DNA of 64,000 nucleotides from an uncultured Clostridia bacterium (GCA_934636105.1 CAKTZR010000002.1:233143-297142); one strand, 5' to 3'; shown: positions 42,002-50,734, counted from the stretch's first letter. The notes: generated by a model not told the origin, from the letters alone. Numbers and translations are program-made.

Positions 42002-43515
42002 ACCTTCCTTTCATGCGCAATGCCGAAGGAGGCGCTGGTGAGAGCATCCTGCGTGATTTCCTCGCGGCTGAACTCGCCGTTGATTCGTCCCTGGAAAACC
42101 GTGATCGCGCGGTCGGCCAGCTCGACGACTTCTTCCATATCGGAGGAAACCATCAGCACGGCCACGCCCGCATCCTTGAGCTGGCGGATGATGTTGTACA
42201 CATCGCCGCGCGCCGCCGCGTCAATGCCGCGGGTCGGCTCGTCAAGAATAACAACCTTCGGATTCGTGGACAGCGCGCGGGCGATGACCACCTTCTGCTG
42301 GTTGCCGCCGGAAAGGCTGCCGATCTGATCGTCCAGCGAGACGATTTTCGTTCTGAAATCCTTAACGTACTTCTGCGCGATCTCGCCCTGACGGCGGCGG
42401 TTCATGTTCACCGCGCCGACGTCCTTGCCGTTCAGCAGTGCGGACGTTGTATTGGAAGAAATCGAGCGGATTTTGAAAATGCCGTGATAATGGCGATCCT
42501 CCGGCACGAAGTTGATGCCGGCCTGCAAAACCTGCTTGGTGGAAAGGCCCGTGATGTCCTTTCCATCCAGAATCACCTTGCCGCCGAGCGCCTTGTCGCG
42601 GCCGAAGATGGTGCTGATGAGCTCCGTGCGGCCTGCGCCGACGACGCCCGCGATGCCGAGGATTTCGCCCGGATACAGGTCAAAGGTGATGTTGCTGAAG
42701 CCGTATCCGCTGTAATCCTTCACCTGCATGACCGGCTTGAGGTGCGCATAATCGACCGGCACATACGCCTTTTCCGCCTGCTGGCCGCCCTGCGCATCGT
42801 TCGGCAGAAGGCCCTGAATCAGCATTTCCTTGGTGAAGTTCTTGACCGGGCCCTCCAGCGTGATGATGCCGTCGCGCATGATGGCCACCTTCGTCGCGAT
42901 TTCAAAAACCTCGGTCAGGCGGTGCGTGATATAGATGATGGCAATGCCCTTCTTCTTCAGATCCTCCACCGTTTTGAACAGCGACTGCACCTCGTTGAAG
43001 GTCAGGGAGCTGGTCGGCTCGTCCAGAATCAGAATCTGCGCATTGCGCATCATGCCGCGCAGAAGCTCGACCAGCTGCTGCTCGGCGATGGAAAGCGTGT
43101 TCGCCTTGCGCTGAAGGTTCAAATCGAAATTCAGTTCCTTCATGCAGCCGGCCAGACGCTTTTTCAGTTCGTTTTCGTTTTCATTGAAGCCCATCAGGAT
43201 GTTTTCCAGAACCGTCATGTTCGGGAAAAGCATCGGCTCCTGCGGCACCAGATAAATACCGTGCGCCAGCGACGCGGCGGGCTTGCCCAGCTTGACCGCC
43301 TGCCCGTCGATGAGGATATCGCCCTCGTCGCACGAATAAATGCCCATGATGATCTTCATGAGCGTCGATTTACCGGCGCCATTGCCGCCAATCAGCGCGA
43401 CAACCTCGCCCGCATCCACGCTCAAATTGATCCCCTTGAGCACGGCGTTCTGCCCAAACGTTTTGCGAATGCCCTTGACCTCAAGGCGCGGGGCCGTCGT
43501 ATTCTTTGTGGCCAT
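41998..43515 (-). CDS. lsrA: Autoinducer-2 ABC importer ATPase (tandem NBDs)
   Basis: 505 residues with two ABC domains. The first has GGNGAGKSTL, the atypical signature LSIAEQQLVELL and LILDEPTSSL. The second has the usual degenerate Walker A AGVVGAGRTEL, LSGGNQQKV and VILDEPTRGID. AGGAG lies 8 bases before the ATG. First gene of the operon, directly behind the divergent lsr promoter region. Confidence 0.92.
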   Translation of the reverse strand: MATKNTTAPRLEVKGIRKTFGQNAVLKGINLSVDAGEVVALIGGNGAGKSTLMKIIMGIYSCDEGDILIDGQAVKLGKPAASLAHGIYLVPQEPMLFPNMTVLENILMGFNENENELKKRLAGCMKELNFDLNLQRKANTLSIAEQQLVELLRGMMRNAQILILDEPTSSLTFNEVQSLFKTVEDLKKKGIAIIYITHRLTEVFEIATKVAIMRDGIITLEGPVKNFTKEMLIQGLLPNDAQGGQQAEKAYVPVDYAHLKPVMQVKDYSGYGFSNITFDLYPGEILGIAGVVGAGRTELISTIFGRDKALGGKVILDGKDITGLSTKQVLQAGINFVPEDRHYHGIFKIRSISSNTTSALLNGKDVGAVNMNRRRQGEIAQKYVKDFRTKIVSLDDQIGSLSGGNQQKVVIARALSTNPKVVILDEPTRGIDAAARGDVYNIIRQLKDAGVAVLMVSSDMEEVVELADRAITVFQGRINGEFSREEITQDALTSASFGIAHERKV

Positions 43516-43556
43516 ATCATATACTCCTGCGTTTTGCGATTACAAAGGTTTGCTCG

Positions 43557-43600
43557 TTGCACAATCTTTTGTTGACTCCATTTTAAGCTTGTCTGTGCAA
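43557..43600. promoter_or_regulatory. Candidate LsrR operator half-sites at the lsrA promoter
   Basis: TTGCACA (43557-43563) and TGTGCAA (43594-43600) form an inverted pair, one just past the lsrA -10 and one inside its spacer. TTTTGCAAAA at 43665-43674 next to the lsrR -35 carries the same TTGCA/TGCAA core. Placement suits repression by LsrR. Confidence 0.4.
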
Positions 43601-43608
43601 TTTGTCAA
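43580..43608 (-). promoter_or_regulatory. Promoter of the lsrACDBF operon
   Basis: Minus strand: TTGACA, 17-base spacer, TAAAAT, about 65 bases before lsrA. Confidence 0.82.
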
Positions 43609-43677
43609 GATATTTTTCGTCGTTTTTGAAATTGATGCTCGTCCATGCGAAAGACAGGCGTTTATTTTGCAAAAGAA

Positions 43678-43706
43678 TTGACATCTTCCCCGTTCGGTGC
43701 TATACT
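43678..43706 (+). promoter_or_regulatory. Promoter of lsrR-lsrK-cupin
   Basis: TTGACA, 17-base spacer, TATACT, 70 bases before lsrR. Confidence 0.8.
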
Positions 43707-43775
43707 TCTTGTGTAAACTTTTGTTTTGACATTTGATATTTGTTTCATCGTTTTTCGGTGGGAAACGGAGCCGCT

Positions 43776-44702
43776 ATGAATAATGCCGTTCATTATGAGG
43801 ACGCGCTGATGGTCAAGGCCGCGTGGTATTATTATTTTGAAAACATGACTCAGCAGGCCATCGCCGACAGGCTCTCCATCAGCCGCATGCGCGTCATCAA
43901 GCTGCTGGACGCGGCGCGGCAGAACGGCGTCATTCAGTTCCGTCTCCGCTCGGACAGCGTGGGCATGATGCAGCAGAGCCGCGAGCTGATGCAGAAATAT
44001 CATCTCAAGGACGTGTTCATCATCCCCGAAGCCGAGCAGGAAAGCCAGCTCAACGAATCCATTGCACGCGCGGGCGCGATGTATGTCGCGGATCGGCTGG
44101 GCGACAACGCCTGCATCAACGCGGGCTACGGCGACACGCTCAGCCGCACGCTCAACCATCTGGCGACGATGGTGCAAAACCCCGTCACCTGCATCTCTCT
44201 GACAGGCGGCGTTTCCTATTATCTGCCCAACGGGCGCAGCAACGTCTTCAACGCGAGGCTGTATCTGATGCCCGCGCCGCTGCTGGCGTCTTCGCATGAG
44301 ATGGCTGCGGCGATGCGCGCGGAAACCTCCGTCAGCGAGATCATCCGCATGGCGAAGCTCTCCACCTTCACGCTGGTGGGCATCGGCTCTATGCACGAGA
44401 CGGCGACCATCGTCCGTTCCGGTATTGTCACCCAAAACGAGCTTTTCCGCCTGCGCATGGCCGGGGCTGTCGGCGACGTGCTCTGCCACTTCGTCAACGA
44501 AAACGGCGAGCTGATCCCCAGCGATATCGAGGACAGGCTCATCTCCACCCCGCTTGAACAGCTCCGCGCGATGGATAACGTCGTCGGGCTGGCCGCGGGC
44601 GCGCAGAAGGCCGAAGCAATTCGCGCGATTCTGCGCGGCGGTTATCTCGATGTGCTCATCACCGATGAGCCGACCGCTTCTCTGCTTCTCAAGGGCGAGT
44701 GA
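43776..44702 (+). CDS. lsrR: SorC/DeoR-family repressor LsrR
   Basis: 308 residues. N-terminal helix-turn-helix ENMTQQAIADRLSISRMRV (about 17-40) and a SorC sugar-phosphate-binding domain, with NACINAGYGDTLSRTLNHL, LVGIGSMHETATIVRSG and the late GGYLDVLITDEPTA. LsrR proteins repress lsr genes until phospho-AI-2 binds. It is divergent from lsrA and upstream of lsrK, as expected for an autoregulated switch. The start is the ATG 6 bases after CGGAG; an in-frame ATG 12 codons earlier has no comparable site. Confidence 0.9.
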   Translation: MNNAVHYEDALMVKAAWYYYFENMTQQAIADRLSISRMRVIKLLDAARQNGVIQFRLRSDSVGMMQQSRELMQKYHLKDVFIIPEAEQESQLNESIARAGAMYVADRLGDNACINAGYGDTLSRTLNHLATMVQNPVTCISLTGGVSYYLPNGRSNVFNARLYLMPAPLLASSHEMAAAMRAETSVSEIIRMAKLSTFTLVGIGSMHETATIVRSGIVTQNELFRLRMAGAVGDVLCHFVNENGELIPSDIEDRLISTPLEQLRAMDNVVGLAAGAQKAEAIRAILRGGYLDVLITDEPTASLLLKGE

Positions 44703-44750
44703 ACGCCTTTGACATAACGACAAATCAACGCATTTGAAAGGATGATTTCA

Positions 44751-46313
44751 ATGGCAAAAACGCTTATGGCCGTCGATGCGGGCACCGGCAGCGTCCGCGC
44801 CGTGCTGTTCAGCCTGGAGGGCGAGCAGCTGGGCTGCGTCCAGCAGGAATGGACGCATAAGGAGGACCCCCGCTACCCCGGCAGCATGGATTTTGACTGG
44901 GTGCATAACTGGGAGCTGGCCCGCGGCTGCATTCGCGGCGTAATCGAGCAGACGGGCGTTGACCCGAAAGATATCGCCGCCGTTTCCACCACCTGCATGC
45001 GCGAGGGCATCGTCCTCTATGACAAGGACGGGCAGGAAATCTGGGCTTGCGCGAACGTCGATGCGCGCAGCGACGACGAGGTGGCCCAGCTCGTTCACAT
45101 GAACCCGGAGCTGGAAAAGCAGATTTACCGCGAGTCCGGCCAAACCTATGCGCTGGGCGCTCTGCCCCGCCTGTTCTGGGTCAAGAACAAAATGCCGGAG
45201 ATTTATGAAAAGACCGCCGTCTGCACTATGTTTAACGACTGGCTCATCTATAAGATGACGGGCGTGTTCTCCTCCGAGCCGTCCAATGCCTGCACGACGG
45301 GCATTTTCGATCTCAAAGCGCGCGATTGGGACGACAAGATCGCCGCTTCCATCGGACTGAAAACGGGTATCTTCCCGAAGATTTCCGAGTGCGGCACCAT
45401 CGTCGCCAAGGTCGGCGCAAAGGGCGCGGCGGAAACCGGATTGGCCGAAGGCACGCCGGTCGTCGCGGGCGGCGGCGACGCACAGCTCGGCTGTGTGGGC
45501 GTCGGCGTGGTCGATGCGAATCAGGCGGCCATCTTCGGCGGCAGCTTCTGGCAGTATGAGTATAACACCGACGAGGCCAAGACCGACGAGCATTGCCGCG
45601 TCCGCGTCAACTGCCACAGCGTCCCCGGCATCTGGCAGTATGAAGCGCTTGCGTTCAAGCCCGGCATGGTCATGCGCTGGTACCGCGACGCGTTCTGCCA
45701 GTATGAAAAGGAGCTTTCCAAAACCACCGGCCGCGATCCTTACGACCTCATGAATGAAAAGGCGAAGGATATCCCCGCCGGCTGCTACGGCATGATGTGC
45801 GCGTTCTCCGACGTGATGAATTACATCTCCTGGCGGCATGCCAGCCCGATGTTTATCAACTTCGATTTCGATCCGGATAAGTTCAACCGCTATACCTTCT
45901 ATCGCGCCATTATGGAGAACACCGCGATGGTCACCTACGGCCACATGCAGCTCGTCCGCGAATCCACGGGCAACATCCCCAAGGAGGTCGTATTCGCCAG
46001 CGGCGCATCCAAGAGCGAGCTTTGGTGCCAGATTCTCGCCGACGTGCTGGGCATCCCGGTCAACGTGCCGAATGTCAAGGAAGCCACTGCGCTTGGCGCG
46101 GCCATCATGGCGGGCCACGGCGTCGGCCTGTTCCCGGATATCTCCGCGACCGCGAAGAAACTCGTGCATATTGAACGCCGCTTTGAGCCGAATATGGAAA
46201 ACCATGCGACCTATATGAAGCTCTATGAGGATTGGCGGAAGATGTACGCGCGTGAACTGCAAATCGCCGATGACCGCATCACCCGCTATATGTGGGCCGC
46301 GCCGGGCGTTTGA
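44751..46313 (+). CDS. lsrK: Autoinducer-2 kinase
   Basis: 520 residues of the FGGY kinase family. MAVDAGTGSVRAVLF is the ATP-binding opening, STTCMREGIVLYD follows near residue 83, VVAGGGDAQLGCVG lies near 240, and the C-terminal ASGASKSELWCQILADVL and EATALGAAIMAG motifs are intact. It phosphorylates AI-2 in the cytoplasm, producing the LsrR inducer. Two AAGGATG-spaced ATGs exist; I use the one that begins MAKTLMAV. The gene lies 48 bases after lsrR. Confidence 0.93.
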   Translation: MAKTLMAVDAGTGSVRAVLFSLEGEQLGCVQQEWTHKEDPRYPGSMDFDWVHNWELARGCIRGVIEQTGVDPKDIAAVSTTCMREGIVLYDKDGQEIWACANVDARSDDEVAQLVHMNPELEKQIYRESGQTYALGALPRLFWVKNKMPEIYEKTAVCTMFNDWLIYKMTGVFSSEPSNACTTGIFDLKARDWDDKIAASIGLKTGIFPKISECGTIVAKVGAKGAAETGLAEGTPVVAGGGDAQLGCVGVGVVDANQAAIFGGSFWQYEYNTDEAKTDEHCRVRVNCHSVPGIWQYEALAFKPGMVMRWYRDAFCQYEKELSKTTGRDPYDLMNEKAKDIPAGCYGMMCAFSDVMNYISWRHASPMFINFDFDPDKFNRYTFYRAIMENTAMVTYGHMQLVRESTGNIPKEVVFASGASKSELWCQILADVLGIPVNVPNVKEATALGAAIMAGHGVGLFPDISATAKKLVHIERRFEPNMENHATYMKLYEDWRKMYARELQIADDRITRYMWAAPGV

Positions 46314-46377
46314 TCGCTCGCTTAGAGCCTCTGCAAACCCATTCATTCATCAACAATCGCGAAGGGAGAAAACAGCT

Positions 46378-46728
46378 ATGTATATCGTAAACGAAGAAGA
46401 TAAAGAGTATCGCTTTGGCGACAGCGGCCCCAAGTATTTGATGAAGGGCCCGCGCATGAACTTTGCGCTCGTGCAGTTCCAGGCCGGTCAGGATTTCAAG
46501 GCGCACTATCACAACGTGATGGAGGAGAATTTCTACATTCTTGAAGGCGAAGTGGATATTGTCGTGGACGGTGTGGTGAACCACCTGCGTCCGGGCCAGA
46601 TGATCCACATCGAGCCGGGCGAGATTCACTATGTCATCAACAATTCCGGCGCGCCGATGAAGATGATTTCCACCCTGGCCCCCTACACGAACCCGGACAA
46701 GGTGGACGTGGAGAACTACACGTACTAA
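46378..46728 (+). CDS. Small cupin protein linked to AI-2 processing
   Basis: 116 residues, one cupin barrel. Metal-type motif 1 is HYHNVMEENFYILEGE near residue 41 and motif 2 is GQMIHIEPGEIHYVINN near 75, with the His and Glu ligands present. In enterobacteria the lsr genes end with LsrG, which isomerises phospho-AI-2 before LsrF acts. No lsrG is seen here, and this cupin is the only extra gene beside lsrK. Isomerase function is therefore a reasonable inference, not shown. GGGAG lies 9 bases before the ATG. Confidence 0.8.
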   Translation: MYIVNEEDKEYRFGDSGPKYLMKGPRMNFALVQFQAGQDFKAHYHNVMEENFYILEGEVDIVVDGVVNHLRPGQMIHIEPGEIHYVINNSGAPMKMISTLAPYTNPDKVDVENYTY

Positions 46729-46734
46729 GGGAGG

Positions 46735-46835
46735 AACGGGGAGGACGTTGGGGCTTTGCCCCAAACCCCACCAAGAACCTGAGGTTCTTGGATTTCCCAC
46801 TTTTCGGATTGCTTTGCAATCCGAAGGGAAAACAT
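46735..46835. repeat. Short-hairpin repeat cluster
   Basis: TTGGGGCTTTGCCCCAA, CAAGAACCTGAGGTTCTTG and CGGATTGCTTTGCAATCCG lie in tandem. Same order of three hairpins as at 26250-26345, with different stem sequences. Confidence 0.62.
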
Positions 46836-46913
46836 CATTACACATCAGCACAGAAGCGGCGTTCCCGTCAAAAGGAGCGCCGCTTCTCTTACGTTTTTGA
46901 TAAAAACCAATCT

Positions 46914-47795
46914 TTAACCGTTTCCAAACCCAAATCCGACAACCTGATTCCCGTCGACCTCCAAATCGATCCAGGCATACACATCCGGTATGCCGTTTTT
47001 ACGCATCTCATCCGTTGAATAGAAGGACACCATATAGTACAGCGGCGTCTCGTTTTTCGGCATATACAGGCACTCCACCCACGTGCTGCACGTGTCCAGC
47101 AGCTCCCTCGTCACGGGTTCTTCGCCGCCGTTATACGCAATCTGCTGTTCAATCAGAATCCGTTTTGCCTCCTCAACCGCCTTTTCGTAGGAAAGCTCGT
47201 TGTCCTTCGGCTCTGCGATGCAATAATCAACCGCGTCGTCCTGAACAAATTCAAAATCGTCCAGACTGCCCTTTACAAATCCGGTTCGTCTCGGAATATC
47301 CGTCGTGTACACATGCAGCCATTCGTCGTTATAGCCCCAAATCCGCGTCCATCCCAGATCGGTCCGCGTGATTTCCTCGGATTTTTCATCGCACGCCTTC
47401 ATCACCTTGACCGCGCCTTTCGACGCATACGCGGTGATTCTGCCCAGCAGCGTGCGAATGCCGTCCTCGGTATAGGTCAGCGCATCGGCCTTCATATAGC
47501 CCGTCAGGCTGCCGCCGTCTTCATCCCCCACCCGCACGCAAACCCAGTCGCCGTCCGTCTCCAGCACCTGCACGCGCACGCTCGGGAAGTACGTCATCAG
47601 CGCCTTTCCGTTCGGCTGATCCAGCAGCTCCGTTGTGGCCAGCGTTGCCGCCGGGCCGATTGCCGGCGTATCATATTCAGCCGCCCAATCCGCGCGCGTC
47701 TGCGTCGGGAGCGCACCCGTCCACTTTCCGGCCTGCGCCGTCTGGCTGACCATTAGGCTCACCGCCAAAACCAACAGCCCAATTTTCTTCTTCAT
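46914..47795 (-). CDS. Secreted SH3-like domain protein
   Basis: 293 residues. Signal peptide MKKKIGLLVLAVSLMVSQTAQAG, no lipobox. An SH3b-like segment lies at about 50-110 (ELLDQPNGKALMTYFPSVRV, GDWVCVRVG, GYMKADALTY). A second segment at about 125-190 includes YNDEWLHVYTTDIPRRTGFV, and a PepSY-like C-terminus has YEKAVEEAKRILIEQ. Domain calls in the second half are weak. It probably acts outside the cell membrane, perhaps on the wall. GGAGG lies 7 bases before the ATG. Confidence 0.7.
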   Translation of the reverse strand: MKKKIGLLVLAVSLMVSQTAQAGKWTGALPTQTRADWAAEYDTPAIGPAATLATTELLDQPNGKALMTYFPSVRVQVLETDGDWVCVRVGDEDGGSLTGYMKADALTYTEDGIRTLLGRITAYASKGAVKVMKACDEKSEEITRTDLGWTRIWGYNDEWLHVYTTDIPRRTGFVKGSLDDFEFVQDDAVDYCIAEPKDNELSYEKAVEEAKRILIEQQIAYNGGEEPVTRELLDTCSTWVECLYMPKNETPLYYMVSFYSTDEMRKNGIPDVYAWIDLEVDGNQVVGFGFGNG

Positions 47796-47828
47796 GCTTC
47801 GTCCTCCTTTTTCGGGGAAAAGCAAAAG

Positions 47829-47869
47829 CCCTTCCCGCGTCTCTGTCTATAAGACGAGTGCAGGAAGGG
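47829..47869 (-). terminator. Intrinsic terminator of the sir2 gene
   Basis: A long hairpin whose outer stem pairs CCCTTCC with GGAAGGG and whose inner stem pairs CTCGTCT with AGACAGAG, followed by CTTTTGCTTTT on the minus strand. Confidence 0.65.
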
Positions 47870-47895
47870 AAAAATTTCATATCTGAGAAAATTTT

Positions 47896-48618
47896 TTAAA
47901 GTTTGGCAAAAACCTCGCCCAGTTTCTCATGCAGCGCAAGGTTGGCGATATCGTCCCGCGGCGTTTCGGTTTTATTGATGAGCACGAGCCGGTTGCCGGG
48001 GTATTCGTCGAGGAATGCGGCAGCGGGGTACACCGTCAGCGACGTTCCGGCGACGATCAGCAAATCCGCGCGGCGGATCGCATCGAGCGCGCCGCTGACG
48101 GTCAGGGTATCCAGCCCTTCTTCATAGAGCACAACGTCCGGCTTGACCCGGCCGCCGCACTTGGGGCATTTGGGCACGTCGCCGAGCATCAGCAGCTCCT
48201 CCAGCGTATATTGAGCGCCGCACTTCTGGCAGGTATTGCGATGGACGCTTCCATGCAGCTCATAGACGTTCTTGCTTCCTGCCAGCTGATGCAGACCGTC
48301 GATGTTCTGCGTGACGACGGCGAGCAGCTTGCCCTCCCGCTCCCACTGGGCCAGCTTTTGATGGACGATGTTAGGCTTTGCATTCGGGTAGAGCATGCGG
48401 TTCCGATAAAAATCGAAAAAAATCTCCGGGTGATGCACATAGAACGAATGCGAGATGATGGTTTCCGGCGGATAGGCGTACCGCTGGCGATACAAGCCGT
48501 CCTCTCCGCGGAAATCCGGAATCCCGCTTTCGGTGGACACGCCCGCACCGCCGAAGAACACGATACGCTTTGCTTCCTTCACCCAGCCCTGCAATTTTTC
48601 CAACTTCTGTTCGTCCAT
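47896..48618 (-). CDS. Sir2-family NAD-dependent protein deacylase
   Basis: 240 residues. FFGGAGVSTESGIPDFRG is the NAD site, TQNIDGLHQLAG near residue 105 and the catalytic His in YELHGSVHRNTC near 122 are intact, and two zinc pairs (CQKCG, CPKCGG) follow. It removes acetyl or acyl groups from lysines, consuming NAD. AAGGAG 9 bases before the ATG is provided by the end of a repeat element. Confidence 0.93.
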   Translation of the reverse strand: MDEQKLEKLQGWVKEAKRIVFFGGAGVSTESGIPDFRGEDGLYRQRYAYPPETIISHSFYVHHPEIFFDFYRNRMLYPNAKPNIVHQKLAQWEREGKLLAVVTQNIDGLHQLAGSKNVYELHGSVHRNTCQKCGAQYTLEELLMLGDVPKCPKCGGRVKPDVVLYEEGLDTLTVSGALDAIRRADLLIVAGTSLTVYPAAAFLDEYPGNRLVLINKTETPRDDIANLALHEKLGEVFAKL

Positions 48619-48625
48619 CTGCGTA

Positions 48626-48837
48626 AACTCCTTCCGTCACGCCTACGGCGTGCCACCTCCCTCTAAGAGGGAGGCTTGAGTATTCGTCTCTTTGAAAGTT
48701 TGTCCTCATTTTAGCACAGAGTGCCGTATTCGTAAAGGCTCCCTCCTTGAGAGCATTTTGTCTGCTGCCCACTGTGCGGGAACCAAGCAGGCAAAATGCC
48801 GAAGGTCTGGCGCGGCGAAGCCGCAACTGAAGGAGTT
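48626..48837. repeat. AACTCC...GGAGTT intergenic repeat, copy 3
   Basis: The longest and most diverged copy. The left end gives the Shine-Dalgarno of sir2, and the right end gives the recO stop codon (TAACTCC on the minus strand). The second internal hairpin is broken by a ~60-base AGCATTTTGTCTGCTG...CAGGCAAAATGC stem-loop insertion. Confidence 0.75.
48708..48736 (-). promoter_or_regulatory. Possible sir2 promoter inside the repeat element
   Basis: Minus strand: TTTACG, 17-base spacer, TAAAAT with TGC before it (extended -10). It lies wholly within repeat copy 3. Confidence 0.5.
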
Positions 48838-49576
48838 ATAAAAGCTTTCCGGAGCGGATCGGCACGCCCAGGCGCTCCTCCGCCATCTGCCGAAGCGCTT
48901 CAAACAGGTCGTCCGGGCAGACCGCTTCCTCCTCCAGCGTGCCCAGGCCGCGCCGCATGATCGCCTGCAAATAGCGCACTTCGCCCGCCGTCAGCCGCAC
49001 GCGTCCGCCCACGCCGCAGTCCTTGCAGAGCACGCCGCCCGCCTCCGCACCGAAATACGCCGCATGTTCGTCGTCTTCAAGACCGTCCAGCGCAATCGGC
49101 CTGCCGCATTGGGCACACCGGCCAACCTGCGGCCTGAAGCCCAAAAGTGAAATCATGCCCATCAGAAACACCGCCGTCACGCGGCGCGGCGCAGCCGTGT
49201 CATAACACAGATATGCCAGCGACTTGAGCAGCAGCAGAAACAGCCGCTCGTTCTCCTGCGCGGGCTGAACCGCCGCGCTGCAAAGCTCCAGCGCATAAAC
49301 GCCGTGCGACAGCCGCTCATAATCCGCCCGCAGGGGATAATAGCTGTCCGTAATCTGGCAGGAGACGACCGTCGTCCGCTCCCGCGCCTGATAGAGCACA
49401 TATTCCCCCGTGCAAAACAGCTCGCTGGCGGCCATCAGTGGGCTTTTCTGCCGCCTGCATCCCCGGCAGAGCGCGTCAATCCGCCCCAGCGTCGGGGAAA
49501 ACAGCGTCAGCATGCGGTCGTTTTCGCGATAATCCGCGCGCCGCAGCACGATGGCGTTTGTGGTAATCTGCCCCAT
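48836..49576 (-). CDS. recO: DNA repair protein RecO
   Basis: 246 residues. N-terminal OB fold (AIVLRRADYRENDRMLTLFS, GRIDALCRGCRRQKSPL), a helical middle, and a C-terminal zinc site made by CAQCGRP and LCKDCGVGG. RecO loads RecA at gaps with RecR. Its ATG directly follows the TAA of the DUF2238-like gene. The stop codon coincides with the end of a repeat element, so the extreme C-terminus may have been reset by the insertion. Confidence 0.92.
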   Translation of the reverse strand: MGQITTNAIVLRRADYRENDRMLTLFSPTLGRIDALCRGCRRQKSPLMAASELFCTGEYVLYQARERTTVVSCQITDSYYPLRADYERLSHGVYALELCSAAVQPAQENERLFLLLLKSLAYLCYDTAAPRRVTAVFLMGMISLLGFRPQVGRCAQCGRPIALDGLEDDEHAAYFGAEAGGVLCKDCGVGGRVRLTAGEVRYLQAIMRRGLGTLEEEAVCPDDLFEALRQMAEERLGVPIRSGKLL

Positions 49577-50395
49577 TTATTCCTCAACCTTCTGTTCGCG
49601 CTTCACCCGTGGGATAAACTGCGCGGCAAAGTCGCCCTTGCCCTTCTCCTTGACGTAGAAATAGCCGATGATCGAGAACACCACCGCGCCGAGGAAATTG
49701 ACCATCAGGTCTTTCATCGTGTCGATCAGGCCGATATCCAGATAGCCGCCCAGCCCCAGCGCCTCCTGCGAGCCGTCGGAATGGACGATAATCACATCCG
49801 CGATATCCTTCACCGCCACGACCTTGTTGCTGCGCGTCTCATCCAGCTCGACGGTGTAAATGCTGTTGACGATGGTATCCTTCTGCATGTCCCAGCCCAT
49901 CACGCGGTCGCCCGTGTATTCGAAGAACTCCCACAGCACGCCGACCGTCATCGAGAAGCAAAACGCGACGAGCGCCAGATACGCCGGCGAGAGTTTGAAG
50001 GAGAACCGGTCGCTCTCGTTGAGCAGATCGACCAGCGCAAACCCAATCGCCGCGCATAGGAAGCCGTTGAGGGTATGCAGCATCGTATCCCAATTCGGCA
50101 CACGGATGTAGAAGCTGTTCAGCTCGCCCAGGATTTCCGCCGCGAAGATGAACAGCAGGATGATGACCTCCAGCGTGGTCGGCAGTTCGACGTTCAGCTT
50201 GTGGGCCAAGAAGCTCGGCAGAATCATCAGCACCAGCGTCAGGCCGCACATAAACACGCTCTCAAAGTCACGGCGGAGCGCCGCGCGGACGAGGACGAAG
50301 ATCACCAGCGCGCGCAGCACGAGATACACCGTCAGCGTCGTTTTATTCTGATAAATCGGCTCTTTTTTCTTTTTTTCAGGTTTTTCCTTCTTCAT
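49577..50395 (-). CDS. Polytopic membrane protein, DUF2238-like
   Basis: 272 residues. A lysine-rich N-terminus (MKKEKPEKKKKEP) precedes about seven helices. The middle has VPNWDTMLHTLNGFLCAAIG near residue 100 and a conserved VGVLWEFFEYTGDRVMGWD near 150, which recall DUF2238/YjdF-type inner-membrane proteins. A loop of about 55 residues (DETRSNKVVAVKDI) precedes the last helices. Function unknown. First gene of a unit with recO. Confidence 0.75.
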   Translation of the reverse strand: MKKEKPEKKKKEPIYQNKTTLTVYLVLRALVIFVLVRAALRRDFESVFMCGLTLVLMILPSFLAHKLNVELPTTLEVIILLFIFAAEILGELNSFYIRVPNWDTMLHTLNGFLCAAIGFALVDLLNESDRFSFKLSPAYLALVAFCFSMTVGVLWEFFEYTGDRVMGWDMQKDTIVNSIYTVELDETRSNKVVAVKDIADVIIVHSDGSQEALGLGGYLDIGLIDTMKDLMVNFLGAVVFSIIGYFYVKEKGKGDFAAQFIPRVKREQKVEE

Positions 50396-50421
50396 GGTGC
50401 TTGCCCTCCCGTTTTTTCTTC

Positions 50422-50430
50422 ATTATAGCA
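50422..50430 (-). promoter_or_regulatory. Extended -10 promoter of the DUF2238-recO unit
   Basis: Minus strand TGCTATAAT, about 27 bases before the ATG; no clear -35. Confidence 0.55.
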
Positions 50431-50622
50431 TAGTTTGGGCCGCGGATGTAGTTTTTTTGCGCATCAGTCAGCGCCTTTGCCTGTCTTCGGAATGTTCGCC
50501 CGATTTCCCTGCATTTTTTATCTTTCAATCCTGCAAATTTCAGGGGCGTTTGGGGCATGTGACTGACCGCCGTGAATTTTTGGAAAGTCGTAAAATTTTC
50601 TTGATATTTTTAGAAAAAACGG

Positions 50623-50651
50623 TGTACAAATCGATTTTTCCGTGCTATAAT
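50623..50651 (+). promoter_or_regulatory. Promoter of the small membrane protein gene
   Basis: TGTACA, 17-base spacer, TATAAT preceded by TGC. Confidence 0.65.
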
Positions 50652-50734
50652 AGCTTCGCTTTAAGGGCTTCGGGCAATCGCCTGAGCCGTCACAATCCTT
50701 CATGATTTTGAATGTTCGAAAGAGAGGCAACATT

